From Neelides folsomi (taxonomy: Eukaryota > Arthropoda > Collembola > Neelipleona > Neelidae): a stretch of DNA of 64,000 bases. Numbering within the stretch: position 1 is the stretch's first letter; each line of letters begins with the position of its first letter. Positions 29,769-41,320 of this stretch are shown here, one piece after another. Under the pieces are notes generated by a model, which worked only from the letters and a program-made list of their open reading frames with translations, ran no database searches and was not told the DNA's origin. The position numbers and the translations under genes are program-made. The stretch spans positions 1 to 64,000 of the forward strand of contig JAQGBZ010000278.1 of NCBI GenBank assembly GCA_034687125.1, given 5' to 3'.

Positions 29769-29792
29769 ATTCGGATTCGGATTCGGATTCGG
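29769..29792. repeat. (ATTCGG)4 hexanucleotide repeat
   Basis: Four perfect ATTCGG units followed by a broken fifth. It sits about 215 bp upstream of the GPN1 start codon, in the likely promoter or 5' untranslated exon. Confidence 0.85.
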
Positions 29793-30255
29793 ATCGGTGT
29801 AGGATCTGTAGGAATTTCTTCGGTTTCGTTTTAGAACTTTTCTTCTGACTTGGCTCCAAAAGAATTCGCAATTTATTTCTCAAAGTTTAGCATAGGGTTA
29901 GATGACGAATAATGAAGATTTGAATCTGTGACAAGAGATGGCATGCCGTAAGGGTCTCGTCTTTCCCGTTCCTCCCAAAAACTAAAACTGTATTTGTGTT
30001 ATGTATAGGAATCTATCTGGTATTTTGTATATACATAGGTATACGAATGTACAATATTTGTTTATGTATAACTTCCAATGGTATTCTTTCTATCCTATGC
30101 TATGATATTTATCCTTAACTTTCGTGAACGTGGACGTGGGCCGGTGAAAATCTCCGCGACGGTCGAGGGAGTTTCCGAAAGATTTCCTTTTGAATCAATA
30201 TCCAAGTGAAATCTCCTCCCCTCCTTCCAGATACATTTCAAACAACTCGAGAAAA

Positions 30256-30495
30256 ATGATGAGCCAGCGAATCCTCATGAATTTACCTCTCCCCTCTTCT
30301 CTCTCCATCATCTTTTTTCTTCTGCCTCCCCCACATGCGATTACATTTAGAATCGTAAATCGCAAATTGAAGGTTCCGACTCAGACTTTCCCTTTTAGAG
30401 GGGATGCGATCAATCAGATGGAGATTCAATTCAAACCAATTCAATTCCTTCAAAATCGGAGCCCGAGAGACGATCGGTCACTTTGGGCCCTCTGA
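30256..30495 (+). CDS. Possible small secreted protein (79 residues)
   Basis: Not recognised. Single open frame from ATG 30256 to TGA 30495. The segment MNLPLPSSLSIIFFLLPPPH, starting at the third Met, looks like a signal peptide. It is followed by about 55 residues including TQTFPFRGDAINQMEIQFKP, with no cysteines. No introns are needed. It lies between two minus-strand genes. It may be a real small secreted protein, a 5' leader ORF or chance; the hydrophobic start and GC-richer context are the only support. Confidence 0.22.
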   Translation: MMSQRILMNLPLPSSLSIIFFLLPPPHAITFRIVNRKLKVPTQTFPFRGDAINQMEIQFKPIQFLQNRSPRDDRSLWAL

Positions 30496-30803
30496 AAGGC
30501 CTTCAAGGGGAAAATGGTAAATCTGGAATTTATTCACACCCGTACTTGACGTGCTCTTATGATCAGATTATGGGAATTTCAAATTTTGAACTTTTCCGTG
30601 CCAAGAATTTCAATTTCAATGTTCGAAGTTTCATAAAAGCTTTTAATAACAAAAACAATAATGATAATAAGACATTAATTAACATTATAAGTTTAACTGT
30701 TTAATAGGACTGTAGTAAGTTCATTTTTTACATTGAGCGAATAAATACTATAATAATAAAAATAAAATAATTATTTGAAATATATGAAATAAGAATCCAT
30801 GTT

Positions 30804-33800
30804 TTATGGCTTATACATATGCATTCGTCGTTGTTGAGAATATTGAGGATTTGGCGAATATTCCGTATCAGGATAATGTGGATCGGAATATAATGAACTT
30901 TGTGGGTATTGCGAAGAACTTGCTGGGTATTGAGTATCCTCATATTGTGAATTTAATTGCGAATGTTGTTGTAAATGCTGAGAATATTGGTCATGAAGGT
31001 CATGTTGATGTCGAGCCTGTTGGCGCTGAAGTTGATGTTGTTCTTCAACTGACTGAGGACTCATTTGATTCATTTGACTCATTGGATTCTGATGATGCTG
31101 ATGATTCTGATGACGAGGAATGTCATTATGTTCCTCGATCTGTTGATGGTGTTGGTTGTGTTGGCGGAGATGCGGTTGTTGTTTAAGATGTGGTTGTTGT
31201 TTAACACGTTGCTGTTCAAGTTGACGAGCGAGTTGTTGTCTCAAAACCATTTGTTTCATTGCCTCTCTCTCAATCAATTGTTTTTGGAGTTGAATGGTGG
31301 CTCTCTCCCTTGCCAAAGTCTCTTCCTCGACCCGTCTCGCTTCTGCCAATTGATGCTCCATGAAATGAGCTCGGAGGAATTCAAGTCTCCTTTGCTTCTT
31401 TCCTATTTTTCCTCCTGGTGTTCTTTTCCTCTTGTTGTAAGTTGGAATCCGCTTCCGGTCGTCGCGCCTTCTCACACCTTGATAGCTCCCAATGTACGGA
31501 GTATTGGAATTGTAATTAGAATAAGTAGCTCCGTTCCAAGCTGCAGGCAAACCCAAATTCTCAAGATTCATCATCATATTGAAAGGATTGGAAATGGGCA
31601 ATTCACCAACACCATTGTTGTACATGTTGGCCAGCATTTTAAATGGAGTCATTGCATAACTGACCATTTGACCAGTTTCTGGAGTGATTTTATCAAGCAA
31701 TGACGGATCTCGACGGGTTTTGGTGTAATCGAGGAGTTCTATAGGCGGAACTAATGCTGGACGGGTTGAGGTCATGTGGACCATGTTGACATTGGGACGA
31801 GGGGTGTATTGTTGGAACCTCATTTGACGGACCAAGTTCATGTCAGGGTTTCTGGTCAGGAGACCAGCAAAGTCTTCTTCACGACGAAGAGGACGTTTCT
31901 GTTGTCTTCCGTATAAATAATCTGTGATGATGTCTCGCTTTCCTCTTGGGCTTTTTGAATGATTCTTTTCATAATGGGAGGAAAGGACTGGTGGTGGGAC
32001 GGGGACAGCTCTTATTAATTCATTCTCTTTTCCAGAAATCATCACAACCCCCACTGGAAATTAAAAGGTCATTAGTTAAATATTAAAACCATTATATCAT
32101 GACACAAACTCTAAAATTTCTAATAAAGTCCCTTGTTTAATAAATAATTTAAGAAAATAAATATAATGTAAATGGAATTTGAGAGTCAACAAGAAAGGGA
32201 AAGAATTTTCCTTGTGATGTTTTGTATGTCCGGGAGTCAATAAGTTTGAGTTTATTTGGTCTTGTGGAATTTCGGTTTTTCGAGTGCCGAATTGTTTCGG
32301 AGGAATTTGGGGGGATTTTGTGAGTGAGTGGCAGTTGAGTTGCCGTTTGTTTATTTAGGATCCATGTTGAGTGGAGTTGTAATTGGGCGAGTGGAGAGGA
32401 GAAGGATGGAACTCCAACGCTCTCGTCCTCCCTCCACAAATAAGGCACGGAGAAGAAAAAACAGATTTTTACCTTCCTTTTATCTAATAAGTATATCGAC
32501 ACTTAAAAAACCTTTCCCGTTCGAGCATTCTTTCTAATAAGGGAGCCATATGATGGGAAGGGTCGAGGGCCTTCGAGACTTTAATGCCTTTGTGCCCAAT
32601 AAGGCCACAAAGGACGAGGGCCCAAATCCTCCCCAACCGATTTTGAATCTTTTGAACAAGTCTTCTATTTACATACATATTTGAAATACATAATGTAAAT
32701 AGAAAATGCTCATTACTGAATTCTGAGTGAGTAGGATTACTCTGCATATTAACCAATGTACAAAATATTTATAAGATATGCATATTGTATATGCTGTGTT
32801 AGTATTTAGTAAGTATTTATCTCTTGTGTAAACTCCCGACGTGCCATGAGGAAAGATGTATGCAAATATGATGTGATGTGTATGATGAGATCGAGGGTTT
32901 TGTGTATTTTTCAATTTGGGTTTACGTGCAAAGACTCCTTTGACTCTCAGTTACGAACAACTTGAGAAACTTGAGATGAAAGAGAGTATTTAAGAGAATC
33001 TTCTTTGGGAGCTCGAGTCAATACACGCGGAATTTGCTTACAAACTTCATCCTTCAACTACCATTTTTGCACGTAATGTGTGGAAGTGGGGAGGAATGAT
33101 GAACAGAGTTTGCAGGAGTCGGAGGGAGAAGAAGACTATTCCTCAAATATCCTGACTATCCAAACTATCCTTTTATGCATCTTCGAGGGTGGAGACGGAG
33201 AGGGATCGATCCACAGTTCCACACACGCCTCAACACGCCAACACCCTTCGTTTACGTTTTATTTTTCATAAGCATCTCAAACAACGAAAATTTTTACAAA
33301 ACTTTGAATTACAAAATTTTCAATTCGTATTCATTTCCATATTTTAGATAAATCCTCTAATTATAATTTTTCAAAGATGCTATAACTTTTTAATACTTTT
33401 GAAAGAGGCTTCAGGGAATCTTTTTTTATTTTAAAAAATCCTGAATTTTTAAAAGCTTATTAAAAGTTTTATTTGACCATTTTGATAATACACTTAAAAG
33501 TATTGTATTCTAAACATTCCGAGTAGAAATGATTGTATGAATTGTATGAATTACAAGACAAAAACCAATATTTGTACATGAGAAATGTAAAAACTTCCAA
33601 GTTGAGTTAAAAGTCAACTTGACGAGACATTCAATTAAGTGAGATGGGGAAAAAATTCCACGGAGTAAAAAGTAGCGGAATGTATTAAAATGCTATGTGT
33701 TGGAATTGTTAGAGGAATCTATTGAGCCCGAAAGGGTGCAATTACTCGATCATGCTTTCAAAGACAGATACATTTGTATGACTCATATAACTATAAAAGA

Positions 33801-35850
33801 TAAAAAGATGAAATGAGTCAAGGAACTAATTACATTAATTGCATACAAAGAGAAAGAGCATTGGAGTCGAGATTCCTCACCTGATTACTTTTTTATACTT
33901 CTTGGAGACGAAGTCTGGTGTTTTTAAGAAATAAAACTTTGTAAACTCTCTGCGTAAATACATTACAATTCCGTCCTACCGAATGTTCTTGTAGATTGTG
34001 TACAAGTCCATTATGTACATTACAAGTACAACAAAGTGTTTTAAACTCGTATTAAGAGAAAAATCTGTAGAAAGACAAAGGCGTTGATTGTTCTTTTAAA
34101 GGTGCAATTAGATGAGATAAAAGATTTGTTCGGACACGATGAGATAAAATAAATTTAAAAACTCCCATTCGCCTCGAGAAGTCGAGAACGTAATTTGAAG
34201 TGTAATTGGGGGCGTAAGAGCTTTTTCCTCTCCCAATACATTTACTAGCATTTAATAGTCGTGTAATTGTTTAATGCAGTTAGGGTCTCCTTCTGTTTGA
34301 CTCAACTCCTACCATGTATTATTATTAAATAAGGCCCAAGTGGCGGTGAGGACTGCGAGGGTGGCATCCCCGGGTGTCAATGGACGGTCCCCGGGTTAAT
34401 GCAATTGGGAAGAGGAAATTGAATGTAGGAGATCAAAGTGGAAGTGAAAGTGGGGGCAGAAAAGCTGTCAGGCGTCTAATTGAACAAGGGGAAGTGGAAA
34501 GTGATCCACTTCAACTCAACTAGGAGACTCAACGAGAGGGAAAGTATCTTTCCTCCCTGCTCAACTCGACCTTCAGGGTCAGGTCAAAAACTCGAACTTG
34601 AACTCGCTTTCCACTTTGATACACACGCGCCTTTGCAAATGGCATCAGAACGAGATGAGAACGAGATGAGAGGGAGAGTGTTCCGAATAACGCAATAGAA
34701 AAAATCCTTCAACATACTTCCACATCCCGATCAAAGTCACCCAACAAGTCGTCCAAACACATGGGCATATTTATGTGCATATTTTAATAGTCAGATTCAA
34801 TTTCATTCTCTCTATAAGATTTAATATGATTTATTACATTGCACCTGTAATTACCCATAAATACTCATACGTGCCGAAGTGCATTTATCTTTCACTGTTA
34901 CTCATAAATGTTCCTTTCTAAATTCATAAATGTATATTATTTACAAGAATATATTAAATGTATTGTTACATGTAATACTGTAATACATTTTTTATTATTC
35001 TATCTCATACATTGTCATTTATGTCTAACTTGTACTGATATACTGTACATACATAAATTAACATAATATACAAGTAGTATATTGTAGTTGTACACGCTCC
35101 TTAAATGATGATTGTACTTCTTATAAGCTTATAACCACTTAAATAAATAAATTATTAGAAAGGTTCCTTTTTGGCTTACTGGTTAATCAATTTCTAAATG
35201 GTTTAAATGTGCTTATTGTTGGTATATTCCTATGTAATTTTACTTTCATGTCTGTTACATTTCTGTATTTTATAGTGGTGGGTAATATGCTTAGAAAATG
35301 AAAGCTGATTCTATGTTAATCTGTATTAAATATGAAACTTTCGTATTGGGGAATTGTGTTATATGATATGTGATCCGTATGGATGGGCTTAAATCCTTAG
35401 CATGTTTTCGCTCATTGTCGTGGCTGTAATGTAATGAAGTCGTGAAGAGATTACAAAGGGACGGGACCAGGGGGAATTTCTCAATGTTGTGGTTAATAAT
35501 TTCCCCGGTTGTATGAACGTGTTGGGGAGGGACTTATTCCGACTCCCCCATTGTTCGGGAGGGGAACTCGAGGGATTTCCTTCCGAATTAATTAAGACAT
35601 TAAAGGTTCCTCGGGCGATGGTTTGGAGCTTACGCGACCCTAATCCCACCCTAATTCCCCCATCAAAAGGAGTAATTCACCACACCCGGGAACTGAGCCA
35701 ATCGGGGTAAATAATAAAAGGAACGATGTGATGAGACTTACGTGTGAGGGTTGAGCAGAGGAGGCAAAGGAGGTTCATGACGGCCACGAGTCCACCACTC
35801 GACTGAGTGGCAGACGACGAAGAGTTGAAGCAGGTCAGCAGAAGATTCAT
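30804..35850 (-). CDS. Predicted secreted Gln/His/Tyr-rich protein, unknown family
   Basis: Two exons: 35850-35742 (starts MNLLLTCFNSSSS, with a second in-frame Met at 35778) and 32053-30804. The donor GTAAGT and the acceptor TTTCCAG agree in phase (C|TG, Leu), giving 452 residues. The joined N-terminus has a hydrophobic run (MNLLCLLCSTLTLGVVMIS) like a signal peptide, so secretion is predicted. Basic cleavage-like sites follow (GKR at about 74-76, QQKR at 87-90, RKR near 246). Middle: Met/Asn/Pro-rich, then a charged helical segment (about 255-320). The last third is Gln/His-rich, and the tail has repeated Ser/Pro-Tyr motifs (QYPASSSQYPQSSLYS). No cysteine-based domain is seen. Extracellular matrix or a precursor is possible; the family is unknown. 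Confidence 0.7.
32054..35741 (-). other. 3.7 kb intron of the secreted Gln-rich gene
   Basis: Far longer than most introns in the window. It contains GC-richer patches at 33110-33260, 34370-34690 and 35490-35660 with short open frames on both strands. None has a domain I recognise or a phase that extends the host gene without a stop, so they could be enhancers or an antisense or nested transcript. Confidence 0.35.
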
Positions 35851-36895
35851 TTTCTCGTCTTTCCGCCTTTCCTCTCTTTTTTTATTCCTCGACGGATCGA
35901 GAGGAAGTGGAATCATATAAGTATAAGTATTAGTCAGGTATGGATGGATAGAGAGATTGAAGGCTTGAAATGGGGAGTACGGGGTGGAACAGGTGCTCTC
36001 ATTGTTTCCCTCCCCTACACCTTCAAGATTTCCATTGTCAGATCTCATTGGGATCTTACCATTTTATACTTAATGTTAGTGGGATTGTTAGTGGGATGAG
36101 TGGGATCTTATTGTAAGGTGAGTGGGGCCAATTAGCAGAGATCTCCTTAATAAAGATTTCGACCGCCCACAAGTCAACCCTTGAGTTCTTGACATTCATC
36201 ATGGATGGATTACATTTGTATTGAGGGGACTTGAGATGTGAAGGTGTTCCTTTTTGATCTCATGAGCCCTTCATTGATCTCCTCACTTTGGAGGTGGGGG
36301 GAGGAATGCAACTCTTGAGACTCCTGGGAGACTTCCAACCCGCGGCGGGTATAAATTAAAGAGAATGGTGGAGATTCGGCTCCTCACGGCTTTGTACATC
36401 TCTGGGTAAGTTTTAGCCATGTGGGCTAATGGACACCTGAGTGGGGCCAATTAGGAGGCGGGGTGAGCCAACGGCGGCGCGGAGGATCGCCGCCATCAAA
36501 GGGAGCGCAGAGTGAGACAGCAGGACAATTACACAACGTCATGACGCACTGATTCCTCCTCTCACGCCTCAACATACCTTTGGAAAGACTTTGGAAATCC
36601 TGATCTTATCCCAACTACCAACACTTTCAACATGTCTTCAACAATACAATCAAAAACTTTGAAAAAATATTTCATACACAGGAAAATATCAAAGTTCTCA
36701 GCTCTACTTCTGCACTTTATAAATTATTGATTAAACTTTAATATTATGACTTGTTATCATCATATGGTCGCTTACCAGAATGAATTTATGATTTTTATTT
36801 ATGATATTTAATACCAATCACCTATTTAAGGTGTTAATACCTAATTATTAGTTTATATAATTAATGTGTTATTATTTATACTTTTATTAATATAC

Positions 36896-36950
36896 AAAAT
36901 GTCACATTACATTAATTTAAAATGTTAAATTAAAGTAAATGTGACATTTT
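36896..36950. repeat. Imperfect inverted repeat, about 25-bp arms
   Basis: Left arm 36896-36920 begins AAAATGTCACATTA; right arm 36925-36950 ends TAAATGTGACATTTT. One mismatch and one indel separate the arms, and the loop is 4 nt. This is typical of a small foldback element or a hairpin transcript. Confidence 0.8.
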
Positions 36951-37184
36951 AAATTACATAGAATTATACGTTCTGCGTTGTGCTTGTGTATTTAAAATCT
37001 GCATTAAAGTTGAGAGTTGTAGCTTTTGTAAAAGTTTTAAGAAATATTTGAGCCTTTTGGATGCAACCGGGCGAGTGAAAATTCTTTTGTGTCCTTTATG
37101 ATTGAATGGAGCCTGGTGTGCGAAGTGAATGTAGAATTGAATATTTATGCAAAGTGGAAGTATTTCCCTACCTGGGTGAAATGG

Positions 37185-37211
37185 CGGAGAAGTTCCCTTT
37201 GAACTTCTCCG
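37185..37211. repeat. Perfect 11-bp hairpin
   Basis: CGGAGAAGTTC and GAACTTCTCCG separated by CCTTT, followed by another TTTCTCCGCG that repeats the theme. Confidence 0.85.
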
Positions 37212-37665
37212 TTTCTCCGCGTTTACCCGTGAATCGGGCGGAGTGTTTAGGTCTTTCCTTTGAGCCCCTAAATAAATTCCCGTCTCCCTTTGAGGAGTGA
37301 AAGTGAGGAGCGGGTAAGTGGATTACTCCGAGCGTTGATTAAACGACCCTCTTTCATTTGAATAATTGGGTGGGGAGGTCCCTTCGGACCCACCCCAATA
37401 AGACACTTCCATCATCATTATTCCTCCCCCTTTTATTTCCTCACATTCCTCGGAAAAGGAGCAGTTTACATTTAACACATCCATTAATTACAAACAATGA
37501 AGTATTTAGGCGTACACTTCGCTCGTTATAATAATATCCTCAATTATATTATTAGCAACGTTAACACACTAATTTTTTTTAAAAATTGACACTAAATGAA
37601 TTTAACTCGAGAAGTTATTATTTAGTAGAATAATCACTCAATAAATTACAGGGTTGATATTAAGT

Positions 37666-38976
37666 CTAAATCGGGGGTGATGGCGGAGCGGAGCGTCGTG
37701 CAGCCGCTGCAACTTCTCGATACCTTGATGAAAAAAGCATCAATGAGGCCAAGGAAGTTCCGCCACCGGTGAATAATAATTGATTTGGTGTGATTTCTTC
37801 CTCACTCGACGACGATTTGTTGTTGATTGGTCGCCCTTTTTGGTCGCCTTCTTCCTCGTCGTCGCCTTCTTCCCCCTCGTCCTCGTCGGTTTCCTCATGG
37901 TGGGGGAGGATTGTGGTAGACCCGTTGGTCGCCTCGGTCCGATCCCGCTTAGAATTGTCTGGGGCCAGGAGCGATGCCACATCGAAGTTCCGTTTTCGCC
38001 CTTGGCTGACGGGCATTGGCGGGTTGAATGGAAAGAGGGAGGAAGGGACGACGACTTGCGGGGGACGAAGGGCTGGCGGGATTCCGGGTAAAGATCCCCA
38101 TACTGGCGGGGGCGAGTTCGGGGGCGGCGACGGGGAATCTTCGTCGTCGACGGCCAACCCCATATGTCTCCTCACTTTCCTCTGTGCTTTCCTTCGTCTG
38201 AAGTCTCCCTTGGTGAAGTCGTCAATGTTGGCGGGATGGATGGCCCAATAATGGCCCTTCCCATTGGCAGATCGCCCAGCCTTCACAAAGCAGTCGTTGA
38301 GAGACAAATTGTGTCTAATTGAATTCCTCCACCCAGGACCTCTGGATCGAAAATAGGGATAATTGTCCAAAATGTACTGGTAAATGTCCGACAGGACCAA
38401 TTTCTTATCCGGCGATGACAAAATGGCCATGGCAATGAGCCCAATGTAAGAATGTTGCGGTTTGGGTTCTTCCGGCGGTCGACAGAGTCCCGGACTGAGT
38501 CTCGGATCAAGCCGACAATAAGGCCAGAACTCGGGACGTAGTGGCGGGAACGGCGGGAACAAATTGCCCGGGAGTGGAACCGGCGACCTTAGGCGTTCTG
38601 CAGCCAAGGCGTAGTTGTACAACTGGGTGAGTCGGAGCGAGTCGAGATGGGCCGGGTGGAGTATGGGTGGCGGGAGTTGCTGGGGCGAATTGGCCTCTTT
38701 GAAGTGCAGCAAGAGGTTCTTGGCGTGGTCGGAGCACATGATGGATTGTTTCTGTCCCGGTCCTCGGTGGCGGAGTGAAGCTCCCTGTTGTCCCAAACTG
38801 TGAACAAACTCGAGGGGAGGAGGAGGCACAGAGGAATAATATTTGGGAGACGTGGAAGCAACTATTGGCTCTCTGTCTCCCGACAATTTACCAGTTGTCC
38901 TGCCGAGGAGTGCCGAGGGACTCGGAATCCCCTCCTTCCTTCCACGCCTCCAAATATTTCCAACCACTGCCCCCAC
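37666..38976 (-). CDS. FoxQ2: Forkhead transcription factor FoxQ2
   Basis: Nuclear DNA-binding regulator; FoxQ2 genes pattern the anterior or apical end in many invertebrates. A single long open frame holds a complete forkhead domain at about residues 171-270: PKPQHSYIGLIAMAILSSPD, DIYQYILDNYPYFRSRGPGW, RNSIRHNLSLNDCFVKAG. The extension TKGDFRRRKAQRKVRRHMGL immediately after the domain is the FoxQ2 signature. Downstream RKRNFDVASLLAPD (331-337) is an EH1-like Groucho-binding motif, and an acidic stretch (DEDEGEEGDDEEEGDQ) follows. The frame is open to a stop at about 39012 but has no ATG before 38739, so the true N-terminus is either Met at 38739 or an upstream spliced exon not identified here. 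Confidence 0.9.
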   Translation of the reverse strand: MGAVVGNIWRRGRKEGIPSPSALLGRTTGKLSGDREPIVASTSPKYYSSVPPPPLEFVHSLGQQGASLRHRGPGQKQSIMCSDHAKNLLLHFKEANSPQQLPPPILHPAHLDSLRLTQLYNYALAAERLRSPVPLPGNLFPPFPPLRPEFWPYCRLDPRLSPGLCRPPEEPKPQHSYIGLIAMAILSSPDKKLVLSDIYQYILDNYPYFRSRGPGWRNSIRHNLSLNDCFVKAGRSANGKGHYWAIHPANIDDFTKGDFRRRKAQRKVRRHMGLAVDDEDSPSPPPNSPPPVWGSLPGIPPALRPPQVVVPSSLFPFNPPMPVSQGRKRNFDVASLLAPDNSKRDRTEATNGSTTILPHHEETDEDEGEEGDDEEEGDQKGRPINNKSSSSEEEITPNQLLFTGGGTSLASLMLFSSRYREVAAAARRSAPPSPPI

Positions 38977-41320
38977 GCCGGAACCAGTTAACGACTCCCA
39001 CCCAGGAGAACCTAATCATCCGCTACGGGAGAATAAGCGGATTAAATCCTCAAGGGAAATGAGCAATTTTTACAACTCCCCCTTTACAATAATTACACGC
39101 GCATTTAGGTCCACTCGGCTAATTATATACTTTTCATATATAGGAAATCTCCCGGGACTTTCCCCTACTCAAAGCTTTCAACAGTATATTTACTTCGCCA
39201 ATCATACATAAACCATACATAAGTATCAATCATATCATATCAATTGAGTAAATATGAAAATTGAAATAATAACATAGGTACTATTTAAATTCATATTTCT
39301 GCTCCTAAGTCCTTCGTAAACTCTTATACCCATTTGAATTATGTTTTATCTGATTGTATTCAATTTGCCTTATTTGATTGAATCGAACTCATATTTAGTA
39401 AGTAGATAAATAATCTGTAAGTAGATTATTTATCTACTTATAAAGCGTATTCTTTCCAATTTAATAATCCTAAATGTTCATGATTTAAAATATTCCAAAG
39501 CTAACAATAAGTAGGTAATTGGTATGTAAAATGGATGGGATTTATTCCAAAATAGTATAAATCGTTAATTCTTTTGGAATCTCATATTTGATAAATATTC
39601 CCAAATTGGTTCTCATTGTGTTTTTGAAGTCTACTTTGTTCATTCATTCATTTTCCCAGTCACATGTCTCGGAGGTGTCGAGGTGTTAATGTGGTCATTG
39701 TGGCCTGGGATTTGTATTTGGATTGAGTGGCCAAACTATTTGGTGTTATTGTGTTGTGGTGAGGGAGGGACCCGATGTCACTTCTTCACCTATTCATCAC
39801 CTCCATCGAGTGTCCCAATATTTGTACAGGGCGCTAAGCGGCTGGGAATAATATTTCAATTCTCCCTTTGTGTACAGTCAATTACTCCATTCTCCCCAAC
39901 AGCTCATGTTCCACTCGAAAGGAAATTAGGAGTAAAATGGGTTTAGAAATTGGGGAGCTCACCAACCCCCGCACCATACGGCCACCTCCGTCTCTAATAA
40001 CAACCTTCCCGGACAAATGCTCTCTATTGAGAGACGGACGAGTGTGTTCTACTATTAGGAGAGAAAGATAAGAGATGATTTCCGACCCGTTCCCGTGTGC
40101 AAAGTAAATGTGATTCTTGGTGGAGATAAGGGGGAGAAGTTCTTTGGACTCTTTGGAGGAGCGTAACAATGCAACAACCCATCTGAGGGAGGGAGTTTCC
40201 TCCGTAGTTCCGACGTCTTCCAATGGGATCAACCATGAGTGAAATGGGGGAATGCGGTCCTAATGAGGCCTATGGGCTCATTGAGAGAATAATGGGAACC
40301 CTAATGGCCTTCCAGGACCATAACAATAGAAATTCTCATAATTTCCTTCCATACATAAATCACATCAATTGGAGGAAGAATCTTGAGGATGAATAAACTC
40401 TATAATCATTTCATTCTCAGCTTTGTCAATTCACCCAAAATCTCTCCTGGATATAGAAAACATATATACCATACATTCGCATAAATAATATACATAAATG
40501 CACACAACTACCTTCAAATATAAATCTGTATACCTATACAGAAAAAGAGAGAAAATTATATATTCACAAATTCATAAATTCATATTCCGAGTGAGTGACT
40601 TCATTTATACATTTTCCACACTCTCCACAGTCACTATTTGCCACCAACTGACAATGATCGAGAGAGACCATTGTGTAGTATTATAAGGACAGAAAAAGGA
40701 TTTTATTGTAAATTGTAAATATATAAAGTTATGGACAAATTGTATGAGGTTTATGAACACAATAGGAGAACATTATTATTATTTAGTTATTAAGTTCTCT
40801 ATGTATTGATGTATGAAAGCGTGAAGAATTTGACGCCTTGGCGTGTACCACATACCATATACAATATACAGTAGTATTCGTATGCTGGAGTGAAAGCATT
40901 TGAGGACAAAGAAGCGGTCAAGCGGACAACTTGACATATTTCCAGAAGAGTAATTGAGTGGCAGGGGAAATGGGGCTCATAAATGGCCTTTCTTTGGTTC
41001 ACACTCTCGAGGGACTCACTAACACATAAGTGGATTACAGACGCTGATTATACACAAAAGACCCATCCGGTTGAAGAGGATTCACAAGATCTCCCCATGG
41101 TGGGCACTTGAAAGAAGAGAAATAATATATGAAATAGGTATAGGAATAAAGGTGAAATCTTTCGTCACCTTGCCACCCTCCTCAGTGAGCCAAACATCAT
41201 CCCCTCCGACCATCCACACCACTTAAATTCAATTCAGATCAATTCACTCCGATTATTCCCCGATTATCCAACGAGTGTTGAACGAGGATCGTAAGGCTAT
41301 TCTTTGGGTATAGGAGAAGA
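38977..41320. other. Gene-poor tract upstream of FoxQ2
   Basis: Probable FoxQ2 regulatory region. It holds a perfect 18-bp hairpin at 39399-39440. A 116-codon minus-strand open frame (40232-39882) lacks an ATG but contains a plausible donor (TTG|GTGAGC); it might be an upstream exon but has no recognisable domain. Confidence 0.4.
39399..39440. repeat. Perfect inverted repeat, 18-bp arms, 6-nt loop
   Basis: Arms TAAGTAGATAAATAATCT (39399-39416) and AGATTATTTATCTACTTA (39423-39440), loop GTAAGT. No mismatch. Confidence 0.9.

Larger units (their letters stand above)
29556..30803. other. GPN1 promoter region and a small open frame
   Basis: Contains the GPN1 upstream region with an ATTCGG microsatellite and one 79-codon plus-strand frame (listed separately). 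The rest is non-coding by eye. Confidence 0.4.
35851..37665. other. Gene-poor tract 3' of FoxQ2, 5' of the secreted gene
   Basis: Contains a GC island at 36340-36520 with ATG-plus-donor segments on both strands, a foldback at 36896-36950 and a perfect 11-bp hairpin at 37185-37211. No gene model is supported. Confidence 0.4.

Noticed and set aside
31065-31703. 212-codon plus-strand frame
   Set aside because: Antisense shadow of the Gln-rich secreted protein; its Leu/Met runs mirror Gln/His codons.
37790-38251. 153-codon plus-strand frame rich in Ser
   Set aside because: Antisense of the acidic and forkhead part of FoxQ2.
39882-40232. 116-codon minus-strand frame upstream of FoxQ2
   Set aside because: No ATG start and no domain. 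It overlaps an equally long plus-strand frame. Kept only as a possible FoxQ2 leader exon in the description.
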